The notes below the pieces were generated by a model. It was not told where the DNA came from and did no database searches. It worked only from the letters and a program-made list of their open reading frames with translations. From Caulobacter sp. (GTDB lineage Bacteria > Pseudomonadota > Alphaproteobacteria > Caulobacterales > Caulobacteraceae), in contig JAUSMJ010000064.1 of NCBI GenBank assembly GCA_030645575.1, forward strand, positions 1-64,000: a stretch of DNA of 64,000 nucleotides. The letters are read 5' to 3'. Below are positions 38,910 to 49,168 of the stretch, in pieces; the first letter of the stretch is position 1, and each line of letters starts with the position of its first letter. Made by a program: the position numbers and the translations under genes.

Positions 38910-39761
38910 TCATGCCGCCTCGAACACCAGCGGCGCGCCCCAGAAGGCCCCGACCAGGCCGTCCCGGCGGCCGGGCGTCCCGGTGGTCAGGAAGCGGCGC
39001 AGGCCCGTTCCGCCGGCGACATATTCCGGGTGCCGCTCCATGTAGCGGCCGAGCGCCTCGGCCGTGGCGCCGGGCTGGTGGATCAGCGGCGTGCCCGGCG
39101 GCAGGGCGCCCCGGAACAGATCGGCGACGATCTCGTAGTGGGTGCAGCCGAGGATCGCCCGGTCGGGGTGGCGCCCGATGCGCCGGCGCAGGGCGTCGAC
39201 GTGGCCGGCGATCTCGCTGGCCAGGATATCGTGCGCGGCGCCGTCCTCGATCATCCGGGCGAGGTTCGGGCAGGGCTCGGAGAATACCGCCAGGTCCTGC
39301 TTGCGCTTGTCGATCTCGATCTCGAACACCCGGCTGCCGGCCGTGCCCGGGGTGGAGAAGACGCCGAGGATATCGACCTTGGTCACCTGTTCGTCGCGGC
39401 GGTCGGCCTCGTGCTCCCAGGGCAGGCCGGTGGCCGCCTCGATGGTCGGCACGATGATGCCCAGAACGTTCAGGGCCCGGCCCGTCTCGCGGCGATAGCC
39501 GGGCAGCCAGGTCTGCTGCAGCCGGCGCAGGGCGATGGCCGAGGCGGTGTTGCAGGCCAGCACGACAAGGCTCGCGCCCTCGTCGAACAGGCGGATGCAG
39601 CCGGCCCGGGTCAGATCGACGATCTCCTCGCCCGGCCGCCCGCCATAGGGGGCGTTGGCCTGATCGGCGAGGTAGACGAAGTCGGCCTGCGGGAACCGCT
39701 CGACGAGCGCGCGGTGGACGGTGAGGCCGCCGACACCGGAATCGAAGACGCCAATGGACAT
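38910..39761 (-). CDS. murI: glutamate racemase
   Basis: MSIGVFDSGVGGLTVHRAL, VLACNTASAIAL, ILGCTHYEIVADLF. Confidence 0.93.
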   Translation of the reverse strand: MSIGVFDSGVGGLTVHRALVERFPQADFVYLADQANAPYGGRPGEEIVDLTRAGCIRLFDEGASLVVLACNTASAIALRRLQQTWLPGYRRETGRALNVLGIIVPTIEAATGLPWEHEADRRDEQVTKVDILGVFSTPGTAGSRVFEIEIDKRKQDLAVFSEPCPNLARMIEDGAAHDILASEIAGHVDALRRRIGRHPDRAILGCTHYEIVADLFRGALPPGTPLIHQPGATAEALGRYMERHPEYVAGGTGLRRFLTTGTPGRRDGLVGAFWGAPLVFEAA

Positions 39762-39882
39762 GAATTCGCCTTTAGCGCCCCGCCCGCGAGGCGTCCATGC
39801 GGCGCATTACAGGCCGTTCATGTGACGTTCGGGCATAAAGGGGGATAGGGTCCCCGCAAACCGGATTCTCGGGAGATTTTTC

Positions 39883-42006
39883 GTGCATCGTCGTACCTTT
39901 CTCGCCACCACCGCGGCCGCCGCGGCCATGACCACCGTCTCGGGCCGCGCCCTGGCCGCGACGGGCAACCCCACGATCCAGCCCTGGACCGGCCCCTATG
40001 GCGGCGTGCCCGCCTTCGACAAGGTCAAGGTCGCCGATTTCCTGCCCGGCGCCGAAGAGGCCATGACCCGCAATCTCGCCGAGATTGATGTGATCGCCGC
40101 GAACCCGGCCGCCGCCACCTTCGAGAACACCATCGCGGCCCTGGAGGATTCGGGCCGCATGCTGAGCGACTACTTCGCCTACTACGGCATCTGGGGCTCC
40201 AACCTCAGCTCGCCCGAGTTTCAGGCCGTCGAGTCCGAGCTCGATCCGAAGTTCGCCGCGTTTGGCGACAAGATCACCCAGAACGAGGCGCTCTTCGCCC
40301 GCATCGAGGCGGTCTACACCTCGCCGGACAAGGCGAAGCTTACGCCTGAGCAGCAGCGGCTGACCTGGATTTACTATACCAACTTCGTCCGCGCCGGCGC
40401 CAAGCTGGCCCCGGCCGCCAAGACCCGCGTGGCGGCGATCAACGAGGAACTGGCCGGCCTCTACACGAAGTTCAGCCAGAACCTGCTGGCCGACGAGAGC
40501 ACCTATATCGAGCTGTCGGACGCCGATCTGGCCGGCCTGCCCGAGGGACTCAAGGCCAACGCCGCCGCCAGCGCCGTCCAGCGCCAGCTGGCCGGCAAGC
40601 ACATCATCGTCAACACCCGCTCCAGCGTCGATCCCTACCTGACCTACTCTCCGGTCCGCGCGACCCGCGAGAAGGTCTGGAAGGCCTTCGTCAATCGCGG
40701 CGACAACGGCGGCGCGACCGACAACAACGCCATCATCGCCAGGATCCTCAAGCTGCGCGTCGAGCGGGCCAATCTGCTGGGCTTCGCGACGCACGCCCAC
40801 TGGCGGCTCGAGAACGCCATGGCCAAGACGCCCGAGAACGCCATGACCCTGATGGAAGCGGTCTGGCCGGCGGCCATCGCCCAGGTGGCCCGGGACGTCG
40901 CCGAAATGCAGGCCATCGTCGATGCCGAAAAGGGCGGCTTCCAGATCCAGCCCTGGGACTATCGCTTCTATGCCGAGAAGGTCCGCAAGGCGAAGTACGA
41001 CCTCGATATGAACGAGGTGAAGCCTTACCTGCAGCTGGAGAAGCTGCGCGAGGGCATGTTCTGGGCCGCCGGCGAACTCTATGGCTTCCAGTTCAAGCAG
41101 GTCGAAGGCCTGCCGGTCTATCACGAGGACATCCGGACCTGGGAGGTGACCCGCGACGGCCAGCTGGTCGGCGTCTGGTACTTCGATCCCTACGCCCGCC
41201 AGGGCAAGCGCTCGGGCGCCTGGATGAACGCCTACCGGAACCAGGAGCGGTTCCGCAAGGACGTGAAGACCATCGTCAGCAACAACTCCAACTTCATCAA
41301 GGGCAAGCCCGGCGAGGCGGTGCTGATCAGCTGGGACGACGCCGAGACCCTGTTCCATGAATTCGGCCACGCCCTGCACGGCCTGAACTCGAACGTGTCC
41401 TATCCGGGCGTCTCGGGCACCAGCGTCGCGCGCGACTATGTCGAGTTCCCCAGCCAGCTGAACGAGCGCTGGCTGTCGACGCCGCAGGTGCTGGGCCGGT
41501 TCGCCCTGCACTACCAGACCGGCAAGCCGATCCCGCAGGCCCTGGTGGACAAGATCGAGAAGGCCAGCAAGTTCGGCCAGGGCTTCGGCACGACCGAGTA
41601 CCTCGCCAGCGCCCTGATCGACATGAAGCTGCATCTGGCCGGCGCCGTGGACATCGATCCCGACGCCTTCGAGCGCGAGGAGCTGGCCAGGCTGGGCATG
41701 CCGTCGCAGATCGTCATGCGCCACCGCACGCCGCAGTTCGGGCACGTCTTCTCGGGCGACGGCTATTCGGCCGGCTACTACAGCTATCTGTGGGCCGACA
41801 CCCTGACCGCCGACTGCGCCGAGGCGTTCCAGGAAGCGCCCGGCGGCTACTACGACAAGGTGGTGGCCAAGCGGCTGCACGACGAGATCATGTCGCGCGG
41901 CAACAGCTCCGACCCGGCCGACCAGTTCCGCGCCTTCCGGGGCCGCGACCCGAAGATCGGCGCCCTGATGCGCGACCGCGGCTTCCCGGTTCCGCCGGGG
42001 GCGTAG
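39883..42006 (+). CDS. M3 family metallopeptidase (peptidyl-dipeptidase Dcp-like), exported
   Basis: Twin-Arg-like signal MHRRTFLATTAAAAAMTTVSGRALA; HEFGHALHGL zinc motif; YLWADTLTADCAEAF. Confidence 0.92.
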   Translation: MHRRTFLATTAAAAAMTTVSGRALAATGNPTIQPWTGPYGGVPAFDKVKVADFLPGAEEAMTRNLAEIDVIAANPAAATFENTIAALEDSGRMLSDYFAYYGIWGSNLSSPEFQAVESELDPKFAAFGDKITQNEALFARIEAVYTSPDKAKLTPEQQRLTWIYYTNFVRAGAKLAPAAKTRVAAINEELAGLYTKFSQNLLADESTYIELSDADLAGLPEGLKANAAASAVQRQLAGKHIIVNTRSSVDPYLTYSPVRATREKVWKAFVNRGDNGGATDNNAIIARILKLRVERANLLGFATHAHWRLENAMAKTPENAMTLMEAVWPAAIAQVARDVAEMQAIVDAEKGGFQIQPWDYRFYAEKVRKAKYDLDMNEVKPYLQLEKLREGMFWAAGELYGFQFKQVEGLPVYHEDIRTWEVTRDGQLVGVWYFDPYARQGKRSGAWMNAYRNQERFRKDVKTIVSNNSNFIKGKPGEAVLISWDDAETLFHEFGHALHGLNSNVSYPGVSGTSVARDYVEFPSQLNERWLSTPQVLGRFALHYQTGKPIPQALVDKIEKASKFGQGFGTTEYLASALIDMKLHLAGAVDIDPDAFEREELARLGMPSQIVMRHRTPQFGHVFSGDGYSAGYYSYLWADTLTADCAEAFQEAPGGYYDKVVAKRLHDEIMSRGNSSDPADQFRAFRGRDPKIGALMRDRGFPVPPGA

Positions 42007-42016
42007 ATTGCGGGCG

Positions 42017-42042
42017 GGGACACGCACTGAAGTGCGTGTCCC
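42017..42042. repeat. GGGACACGCACT-GA-AGTGCGTGTCCC palindrome (same class as the 29215 and 45009 elements)
   Basis: 12-bp perfect arms, 2-nt loop, 10 nt after the M3 peptidase stop. Confidence 0.8.
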
Positions 42043-42229
42043 TTTGGGCAAAGCTTGATTTCCCGCCCTTTTCCGCTCATAAGGCCGGCCTTCCGGCGCA
42101 GATGCAGTTCAGCGCCCTCCACCGCCACGACCCCCAGCCGGACTTTAGGGATGGGACGAGGGCGGCGAGGCCCCCCGTCGACGTGATCGTCCACGGGGGC
42201 GAATTGCGTTTGGGCGATTGAGGTACGGC

Positions 42230-43744
42230 ATGTTCGAAGGCCTTACAGAACGACTTGGCACGGTCTTCGACCGGCTCTCCGGTCGCGGGGTGCTGGGCGA
42301 GAAGGACATCGACGAGGCGCTGCGCGAGGTTCGCGTCGCCCTGCTCGAGGCCGACGTCGCCCTGCCGGTGGTCAAGGACTTCATCACCAAGGCCCGCGAG
42401 GCGGCGCTTGGCGAGGCGGTGATCCGCTCGATCCGCCCGGCCGACCAGGTGGTCAAGATCGTCTATGACGGCCTGGTCGAGATGCTCGGCGGCGAGGAGC
42501 CGGTCGGCCTGCAGCTGGCCCTGAACCCGCCCTCGATCATCCTGATGGCCGGCCTGCAGGGCTCGGGCAAGACGACCATGTCGGCCAAGCTGGCCCTGCG
42601 GCTCAGCAAGACCGAGCGCCAGAAGGTGCTGATGGCCTCGCTGGACACCCGCCGTCCGGCCGCCATGGAACAGCTGGCCATCCTCGGCCAGCAGGTCGGG
42701 GTCGATACCCTGCCGATCGTCGCCGGCCAGTCGGCGACCGACATCGCCCGGCGCGCGCTGCAGGCGGCGAAGCTCAGCGGCTACGACGTGGTCATCCTCG
42801 ACACCGCCGGCCGCACCACGCTGGACGAGCAGATGATGGCCGAGGCGGCGCAGATCGCGCAGATCGCCTCGCCGACCGAGACCCTGCTGGTCGCCGACAG
42901 CCTGACCGGCCAGGACGCCGTGCGCACGGCCAAGGCGTTCCACGAGCGTCTGCCCCTGACCGGCCTGATCCTGACGAGAGCCGACGGCGACGGGCGCGGC
43001 GGCGCGGCCCTGTCGATGCGGGCCGTCACCGGCCTGCCGATCAAGTTTCTGGGCACGGGCGAGAAGGTCGATGCGCTTGAGGTGTTCGACGCCCGCCGCG
43101 TGGCCGGCCGCATCCTCGGCCAGGGCGACATCGTCGCGCTGGTCGAAAAGGCCGCCACCGAGCTCGACCACGCCAAGGCCGAGGCCACGGCGCGCAAGCT
43201 GGCCAAGGGCCAGTTCGACCTGGAGATGATGTCCGACCAGCTGGCCCAGATGGAACGGATGGGTGGCCTGCAGGGCGTGATGGGCATGCTGCCCGGCGTC
43301 GGCAAGATGAAGCAGCAGATCGCCGAAGCGGGCATGGACGACAAGGTGATCAAGCGCCAGCGCGCGATCATCGGCTCGATGACCAAAACCGAGCGCAAGA
43401 AGCCCGACATCCTGGCCGCCTCGCGCAAGCGGCGCATCGCGGCCGGCGCCGGGGTCGATGTGGCCGAGGTCAACCGCCTGCTCAAGCAGCATCGCCAGAT
43501 GGCCGACGCGATGAAGATGATGACCCGCAACGGCGGCGCGGGGTTCGCGCGCATGGCCTCGATGCTGGGCATCGGCGGCGGCGGCGGCATGGACCGCCTG
43601 AAAAATCTCGGCGGCGGCAAGATGGCCGAGCCCGATCCCGAACAGCTGCGCCAGCAGCTCGAGAAACTCCAGGGCGGTGGCTCCGGCCTCCCGGGCCTCG
43701 GCGGCCCCGCCCTGCCCCCCGGCTTCAACCCCTTCAAGAAATAA
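42230..43744 (+). CDS. ffh: signal recognition particle protein Ffh
   Basis: MFEGLTERLGTVFDRLSGRGVLGEKDIDEALREVRVALLEADVALPVV, GLQGSGKTT, DTAGRTTLDEQMM, Met-rich M domain. Confidence 0.97.
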   Translation: MFEGLTERLGTVFDRLSGRGVLGEKDIDEALREVRVALLEADVALPVVKDFITKAREAALGEAVIRSIRPADQVVKIVYDGLVEMLGGEEPVGLQLALNPPSIILMAGLQGSGKTTMSAKLALRLSKTERQKVLMASLDTRRPAAMEQLAILGQQVGVDTLPIVAGQSATDIARRALQAAKLSGYDVVILDTAGRTTLDEQMMAEAAQIAQIASPTETLLVADSLTGQDAVRTAKAFHERLPLTGLILTRADGDGRGGAALSMRAVTGLPIKFLGTGEKVDALEVFDARRVAGRILGQGDIVALVEKAATELDHAKAEATARKLAKGQFDLEMMSDQLAQMERMGGLQGVMGMLPGVGKMKQQIAEAGMDDKVIKRQRAIIGSMTKTERKKPDILAASRKRRIAAGAGVDVAEVNRLLKQHRQMADAMKMMTRNGGAGFARMASMLGIGGGGGMDRLKNLGGGKMAEPDPEQLRQQLEKLQGGGSGLPGLGGPALPPGFNPFKK

Positions 43745-43768
43745 GATCAGACCAGAGGACTACCGAAC

Positions 43769-44338
43769 ATGCTGAAGATCCGTCTCGCCCGTGGCGGCGC
43801 CAAGAAGCGCCCCTACTATTCGATCGTCATCGCCGACAGCCACTCGCCCCGCGATGGCCGCTTCATCGAGAAGGTCGGAACCTACAATCCCCTTCTGCCG
43901 AAGGATGGCCCCACGCCGCGCGTCACGCTGAAGCTCGAGTCGATCCAGGCCTGGATCGCCAAGGGCGCCCAGCCGACCGACCGCGTCGCCCGCTTCCTCG
44001 CGGCCGAAGGCATCGGCCAGTGGGCCCACGGCAACAACCCGACCAAGGGCAAGCCGGGCAAGAAGGCCGATGAACGCGCCGCCGAGCGCGCCCAGCGCGA
44101 CGCCGACCGCGCCGCCGCCGCCGCCGAGCTGGCCGCCAACCCGCCGGCCCCGGAACCCGAGCCCGAAGTCGAGGCTCCGGTCGCCGAGGCGCCCGCCGAG
44201 GAAGCCGCTCCGGTCGAAGCCGCCGCTGAAGAAGCCGCGCCCGAGGCTGCCGCCGAGGAAGCTCCGGCTGCCGAAGCTGCTCCGGAAGCCGCTGCTGAAG
44301 AGGCCCCGGCCGCCGCTGAAGAGCCGGCCGAAGGCTAA
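43769..44338 (+). CDS. rpsP: 30S ribosomal protein S16 with long Ala/Glu/Pro-rich C-terminal tail
   Basis: [43 protein letters not shown]; ~100-residue low-complexity extension. Confidence 0.95.
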   Translation: MLKIRLARGGAKKRPYYSIVIADSHSPRDGRFIEKVGTYNPLLPKDGPTPRVTLKLESIQAWIAKGAQPTDRVARFLAAEGIGQWAHGNNPTKGKPGKKADERAAERAQRDADRAAAAAELAANPPAPEPEPEVEAPVAEAPAEEAAPVEAAAEEAAPEAAAEEAPAAEAAPEAAAEEAPAAAEEPAEG

Positions 44339-44344
44339 CCCACA

Positions 44345-44463
44345 AGCCGTCATCCTCGGGCTTGTCCCGAGGACCCCTTGTTCAGCCGCACGCGCAGCTA
44401 TCCAGCTTGATGCGTTCGGAACACGTTCAGGGGGGTCCTGGGCACAAGGCCCAGGATGACGGT
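44345..44463. repeat. ~119-nt intergenic inverted repeat (AGCCGTCATCCTCG..CCAGGATGACGGT)
   Basis: Related to 6804-6923. Confidence 0.7.
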
Positions 44464-44478
44464 GATGGAAGGGCGACC

Positions 44479-45000
44479 ATGAGCCAGGACCGTCTCATCG
44501 CCGTCGGCCGCGTCGCGGGCGCCTTTGGCGTCCGGGGCGAGGTGCGCATCGCCGCCTTCACCCAGGAGCCCCTGGCGTTGGCCCGCTTCCGCGCGCTGAA
44601 GCGCCAGGACGGCTCGCCGGGCCTGACCATCCTGTCAGCCCGCGAGAGCAAGGGCGGCATCGTCTGCCGCTGCCCCGGCGTGGAGACCAAGGAACAGGCC
44701 GACGCGCTGCGCGGCCTGCGCCTGTTCGTGTCGCGCGACGCCCTGCCGCCGCCGGACGAGGACGAATTCTACCTTGCCGACCTGATCGGCCTGGCCGTGG
44801 TCACGCCGCAGGGCGAGGCCCTGGGCGGCATCAAGTCGGTGCAGGACTTCGGCGCCGGCGACATCCTTGAGATCACCCCCGCCGGCGGTGGCCCGACCTG
44901 GTACCTGGCCTTTACCCGCGAGACCGTGCCGACCGTCGATATCGCCGCCGGCCGGGTGATCGCCGTGCCGCCGACCGAGGTCGTGGCCGAGGAAGAGTAG
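44479..45000 (+). CDS. rimM: ribosome maturation factor RimM
   Basis: LIAVGRVAGAFGVRGEVRIAAFT..DLIGLAVVTPQGEALGGIKSVQDFGAGDILEI. Confidence 0.93.
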   Translation: MSQDRLIAVGRVAGAFGVRGEVRIAAFTQEPLALARFRALKRQDGSPGLTILSARESKGGIVCRCPGVETKEQADALRGLRLFVSRDALPPPDEDEFYLADLIGLAVVTPQGEALGGIKSVQDFGAGDILEITPAGGGPTWYLAFTRETVPTVDIAAGRVIAVPPTEVVAEEE

Positions 45001-45008
45001 GCGCGCGC

Positions 45009-45094
45009 GGGGACATGCACCGCAGGTACGTGTCCCCCAATCGAAATTCAGCGGCGGTTCGTTTAGGGGACACGTACCTTCGGTACATGTCCCC
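45009..45094. repeat. Inverted doublet of GGGGACATG(C/T)ACC hairpins (BIME-like)
   Basis: GGGGACATGCACCGCAGGTACGTGTCCCC (45009-45037) and GGGGACACGTACCTTCGGTACATGTCCCC (45066-45094). Confidence 0.85.
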
Positions 45095-45099
45095 TACGG

Positions 45100-45951
45100 C
45101 TAGACCTTCACCCGCATCAGGCATTCCTGGGCCACCGAGGCCGCCAGCACGCCGTCCTGGGTGTACATCTCGCCGCGGATGAAGCCCCGGCCCTGCGAGG
45201 TGCTGGGGCAGTCCTGGTCGAACAGGTGCCAGTCGTTGAAGTTGGTCGGCCGATGGAACCACATGGCGTGGTCCAGGCTGGCCGACTGCATGCCTTTCGT
45301 CCGCCAGGTCAGGCCGTGGACCCGCAGGGCGGTCTCCATGAAGGCCATGTCCGACGCATAGGCCAGCGCCGCCTGCTGCAGCTTGATGCTGTCGCCGATC
45401 GGCGACTTGGCCCGCAGCCAGACCTGTTTGCGCGGCGGCTTGGCCACCGGTTTGAACATGTTCTGCGGATCGGGCCAGCGCACCTCGACCGGGCGGCGCT
45501 TCATGTGCTCGATCATCGCCGGCGGCATGTCCTTGTTCTCGGCCAGGGCCTGTTCCATCTCGGTGGCCACCGACTCGGGCGAGGGATGGGCCGGCATGGC
45601 CGTCTGGTGCTCGTAGCCCTCCTCGGCCACCTGGAAGGAGGCCGCGAGGTTGAAGATCTGCTCGCCGTTCTGGATCGCCACCACGCGGCGGGTGGTGAAG
45701 CTGCCGCCGTCGCGCGCGCGATCGACCTGGTAGAGCACCGGGATGCGCACGTCGCCCGGCCGGATGAAATAGGCGTGCAGGCTGTGGCAGGTCCGGTTCT
45801 CGACCGTTTCGTAGGCGGCCATCAACGCCTGGGCGATGACCAGCCCGCCGAAGATCCTCGGATAGCCGTCGTTCGGCGAGCGGCCCCGGAACAGGTTCAG
45901 CTCGATCGGCTCGAGGGCCAGGGTCTCGATGAGGTTTTCGCTCTCTTGCAT
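45100..45951 (-). CDS. tesB: acyl-CoA thioesterase II
   Basis: IFGGLVIAQALMAAYETV..CHSLHAYFIRPGD, SLDHAMWFHRP..DWHLFDQDCPSTSQGRGFIRGEMYTQDGVLAASVAQE. Confidence 0.92.
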   Translation of the reverse strand: MQESENLIETLALEPIELNLFRGRSPNDGYPRIFGGLVIAQALMAAYETVENRTCHSLHAYFIRPGDVRIPVLYQVDRARDGGSFTTRRVVAIQNGEQIFNLAASFQVAEEGYEHQTAMPAHPSPESVATEMEQALAENKDMPPAMIEHMKRRPVEVRWPDPQNMFKPVAKPPRKQVWLRAKSPIGDSIKLQQAALAYASDMAFMETALRVHGLTWRTKGMQSASLDHAMWFHRPTNFNDWHLFDQDCPSTSQGRGFIRGEMYTQDGVLAASVAQECLMRVKV

Positions 45952-46011
45952 GAGGATCGCATATTCCCGCGCGGGGGTGGGAGCAAGCGTCCGCCGTGCT
46001 AGAGAGCCCCC

Positions 46012-46761
46012 ATGCCGTTCACCGCCACCGTCCTGACCATGTTTCCGGAAGCCTTCCCCGGGCCGCTTGGCGTATCGCTGATTGGCACGGCCTGGCGCGA
46101 GCAGGACCTGTGGCGCCTTGAAACAGTGGACATTCGGACCTTTTCCAAGGATAAGCGCGGCTTCCTCGACGACACCCCCGCGGGTGGCGGTCCTGGACAG
46201 GTGATGAAGGCGGACGTGATCGCGGCGGCGCTCGATAGCGTGGACGTTGCGGGACGGCCGCTTTTGTACATGAGCGCCCGGGGTCGGCCCCTGACCCAGG
46301 CGCGTGTGAAGCAGTGGGCCGAGGCGCCGGGGATCATCGTCCTCTGCGGCCGGTTCGAGGGGGTGGACCAGCGGGTGCTCGACGCCCGGGGGTTCGAGGA
46401 GGTCTCCGTCGGAGACGCGGTGCTCGCCGGTGGCGAGGCGGCGGCGATGGTGGCGATCGAGGCGTGCGTCCGTCTGGTGCCGGGAGTGCTCGGACAGCCG
46501 GAGTCACTGAGTGAAGAAAGCTTCGAGGACGGTCTCCTCGAGCATCCGCAGTATACGCGACCGCGGACGTTCGAAGGGCTGGATATTCCCGAGGTGCTGC
46601 TGGGCGGCGACCACAAGAAGGTCGCGGCATGGCGGCGGGAGATGCGTGAGACGACGACCCGCGAGCAACGGCCCGATCTCTGGGACCGCCACCTCGCCAA
46701 CCGACAACCAAAGGGCACCCCAGGCAAGCAGGGGCCAAGCCCGACGAAAACGAAGGACTGA
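46012..46761 (+). CDS. trmD: tRNA (guanine-N1-)-methyltransferase
   Basis: [92 protein letters not shown]. Confidence 0.97.
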   Translation: MPFTATVLTMFPEAFPGPLGVSLIGTAWREQDLWRLETVDIRTFSKDKRGFLDDTPAGGGPGQVMKADVIAAALDSVDVAGRPLLYMSARGRPLTQARVKQWAEAPGIIVLCGRFEGVDQRVLDARGFEEVSVGDAVLAGGEAAAMVAIEACVRLVPGVLGQPESLSEESFEDGLLEHPQYTRPRTFEGLDIPEVLLGGDHKKVAAWRREMRETTTREQRPDLWDRHLANRQPKGTPGKQGPSPTKTKD

Positions 46762-46765
46762 ACCG

Positions 46766-47164
46766 ATGGCCGCGAACATCATCAAGGAACTGGAGAAGGC
46801 CGAGACCGAGCGTCTCGCCGCCCTCCGCGCCACCCCCGATTTCCAGCCGGGCGACACCGTCCGGGTGAACGTGAAGATCAAGGAAGGCGAGCGCGAGCGC
46901 GTTCAGGCCTATGAGGGCGTCTGCATCGCCCGTGGCGGCGCCGGCCTGCACGAGAGCTTCACGGTCCGCAAGATCAGCTTCGGCGAAGGCGTTGAGCGGG
47001 TGTTCCCGATCATGTCGCCGATGATCGAAAGCATCGAAGTGAAGCGTCGCGGCGTCGTCCGGCGCGCCAAGCTCTATTACCTGCGCGATCGTCGCGGCAA
47101 GTCGGCCCGCATCGCCGAACGCCAGACCGCCCGCAAGGAACCGGGCGCCGCCGTCGAGGAGTAG
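46766..47164 (+). CDS. rplS: 50S ribosomal protein L19
   Basis: [91 protein letters not shown]. Confidence 0.97.
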   Translation: MAANIIKELEKAETERLAALRATPDFQPGDTVRVNVKIKEGERERVQAYEGVCIARGGAGLHESFTVRKISFGEGVERVFPIMSPMIESIEVKRRGVVRRAKLYYLRDRRGKSARIAERQTARKEPGAAVEE

Positions 47165-47190
47165 TCTCCTCCGGCTTCCGCTGAAACGAC

Positions 47191-47222
47191 GAAGCCCCGG
47201 ACTGGAAGGTCCGGGGCTTTTT
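47191..47222 (+). terminator. Rho-independent terminator after rplS
   Basis: AAGCCCCGGAC-tggaag-GTCCGGGGCTTTTTT. Confidence 0.9.
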
Positions 47223-47229
47223 CGTTGGT

Positions 47230-47350
47230 GCGTGGTTCGTGCGTCCTTCGACACGCCGCTTCGCGGCTGCTCAGGATGACAGGCATTGGGGAGGCGTCAC
47301 CCCTCCACGTCATGGTGAGCAGCGCTCGAAGAGCGCGTGTCGAACCACGC
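47230..47350. repeat. Intergenic inverted repeat (GCGTGGTTCG..CGAACCACGC)
   Basis: Related to 35476-35572; outer arms GCGTGGTTCG/CGAACCACGC. Confidence 0.75.
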
Positions 47351-47428
47351 CCCCCGGCACGCAAGATCATGCCCGCCCGCCCGCCGCCGGACTAGACGAA
47401 AGGGCATGGCCCGCCCTACATGCCGCCC

Positions 47429-48853
47429 ATGGCTGGCAAGACGCTCTACGACAAGATCTGGGATGCTCACCGGGTGGCGGAGGACGCCGGCGAGACGATC
47501 CTCTACATCGACCTGCATCTGATCCATGAGGTGACCACGCCGCAGGCCTTCGCCGGCCTGCGCGCCGAGGGCCGCAAGGTGCGCCGGCCGGACCGGACGC
47601 TGGCCGTGGCCGACCACAATGTGCCGACCGAGGGTCAGGCGCTGGGCGTCGGGGCCGTGGCCGACGAGGAGGCCCGGCTGCAGCTGCGGACCCTGGCCCG
47701 CAACGTGGCCGACAACGGCATTGAATTCTTCCCCATGGGCGACATCCGCAACGGCATCGTCCATGTGGTCGGCCCCGAGCAGGGCCGCACCCAGCCAGGC
47801 ATGACCATCGTCTGCGGCGACAGCCACACCTCGACCCACGGCGCCTTCGGGGCCCTGGCCCAGGGCATCGGCACCAGCGAGGTCGAGCATGTGCTGGCCA
47901 GCCAGACCCTGCGCCAGCAGAAGTCGCGGAACATGCGGGTGACGGTCAACGGCCAGCTCGGCGCCGGCGTCACCGCCAAGGACATGGCGCTGGCCATCAT
48001 CGGCGTGATCGGCACGGCCGGCGGCACGGGCCATGTGATCGAGTTCGCCGGCGAGGCGGTCCGCGACCTCTCCATGGAGGGCCGCATGACCCTCTGCAAC
48101 CTGACCATTGAGGGCGGCGCCCGCGCCGGTCTGGTGGCGCCGGACGAGAAGACCTTCGCCTATCTGATGGGCAAGCCCTCCGCGCCGAAGGGCGCCGCCT
48201 GGGACATGGCCGTGTCTTACTGGAAGACCCTGTTCACCGATCCGGACGCGCGGTTCGACCGCGAAGTGGTGCTGGACGGACCGTCGATCGCCCCGACCGT
48301 GACCTGGGGCACCAGCCCCGAGGACGTGGTGCCGATCACCGGCAATGTGCCGGACCCGTCAACCTATGACACGCCGGACAAGAAGGCCGCCGTCGAGCGG
48401 GCGCTGGACTACATGGGCCTGACCGCCGGCCAGCCGATCACCGACGCGCGCATCGACCGGGTGTTCATCGGGTCCTGCACCAACAGCCGCATCGAGGACC
48501 TGCGCGCCGCCGCCGCCGTGGCGCAGCAAGCCTTCCTCGAAGGCCGTCTGGTCGCCGACCATGTGAAGGCGATGGTCGTGCCGGGCTCGGGGCTGGTGAA
48601 GGAACAGGCCGAGGAAGAGGGGCTGGACGCCATCTTCAAGGCCGTCGGCTTCGACTGGCGCGAGCCGGGCTGCTCGATGTGCCTGGGCATGAACCCCGAC
48701 CGCCTGGCGCCGGGCGAGCGCTGCGCCTCGACCAGCAACCGCAATTTCGAGGGCCGCCAGGGCCGCGGCGGCCGCACCCACCTGATGAGCCCGGCCATGG
48801 CCGCGGCGGCGGCGATCGCCGGTCACATCGTCGATGTGAGGGATTTCCTGTAA
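47429..48853 (+). CDS. leuC: 3-isopropylmalate dehydratase large subunit
   Basis: [95 protein letters not shown]. Confidence 0.97.
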   Translation: MAGKTLYDKIWDAHRVAEDAGETILYIDLHLIHEVTTPQAFAGLRAEGRKVRRPDRTLAVADHNVPTEGQALGVGAVADEEARLQLRTLARNVADNGIEFFPMGDIRNGIVHVVGPEQGRTQPGMTIVCGDSHTSTHGAFGALAQGIGTSEVEHVLASQTLRQQKSRNMRVTVNGQLGAGVTAKDMALAIIGVIGTAGGTGHVIEFAGEAVRDLSMEGRMTLCNLTIEGGARAGLVAPDEKTFAYLMGKPSAPKGAAWDMAVSYWKTLFTDPDARFDREVVLDGPSIAPTVTWGTSPEDVVPITGNVPDPSTYDTPDKKAAVERALDYMGLTAGQPITDARIDRVFIGSCTNSRIEDLRAAAAVAQQAFLEGRLVADHVKAMVVPGSGLVKEQAEEEGLDAIFKAVGFDWREPGCSMCLGMNPDRLAPGERCASTSNRNFEGRQGRGGRTHLMSPAMAAAAAIAGHIVDVRDFL

Positions 48854-48883
48854 CTTGACCAACTTGGTCAAGGGGCGGACAAT
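48854..48883 (+). promoter_or_regulatory. 19-bp palindromic operator overlapping a sigma70-like promoter of the Phd/VapC-type module
   Basis: CTTGACCAA-C-TTGGTCAAG (48854-48872); TTGACC (48855-48860), 17-bp spacer, GACAAT (48878-48883). Confidence 0.65.
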
Positions 48884-48889
48884 GGAGCC

Positions 48890-49168
48890 ATGAAGCAGGT
48901 CAATCTGTACGAGGCCAAGACCAACCTCTCCGCGCTGGTGGAAGCCGCCGCGGCCGGGGAAGACGTGGTCATCGCCAGGAACGGCAAGCCCCGGGCCGTG
49001 ATCGTTTCGCTTGAGCGGGCGCCGGCGCAACCGCGCAAGGCTCCGCAATTCGGCTTCTGGGAAAGTGAGGGCTACGAACTTCCCGAGACCTTCAACGATC
49101 CCGATCCGGAGATCGAGGCGATGTTTTACGGTGAGGACCTGCCGCCGTTGGTCAAGGCCGCCAAGTGA
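48890..49168 (+). CDS. Phd/YefM-type antitoxin
   Basis: MKQVNLYEAKTNLSALVEAAAAGEDVVIARNGKPRAVIVSLE. Confidence 0.9.
   Translation: MKQVNLYEAKTNLSALVEAAAAGEDVVIARNGKPRAVIVSLERAPAQPRKAPQFGFWESEGYELPETFNDPDPEIEAMFYGEDLPPLVKAAK

Noticed and set aside
42017-42042. Calling this palindrome a plain rho-independent terminator
   Set aside because: No convincing U-tract follows and it belongs to a repeated GGGACA family found elsewhere in the window.
39772-42051. 759-aa minus-strand ORF
   Set aside because: Antisense shadow of the M3 peptidase gene, which has clear catalytic motifs.
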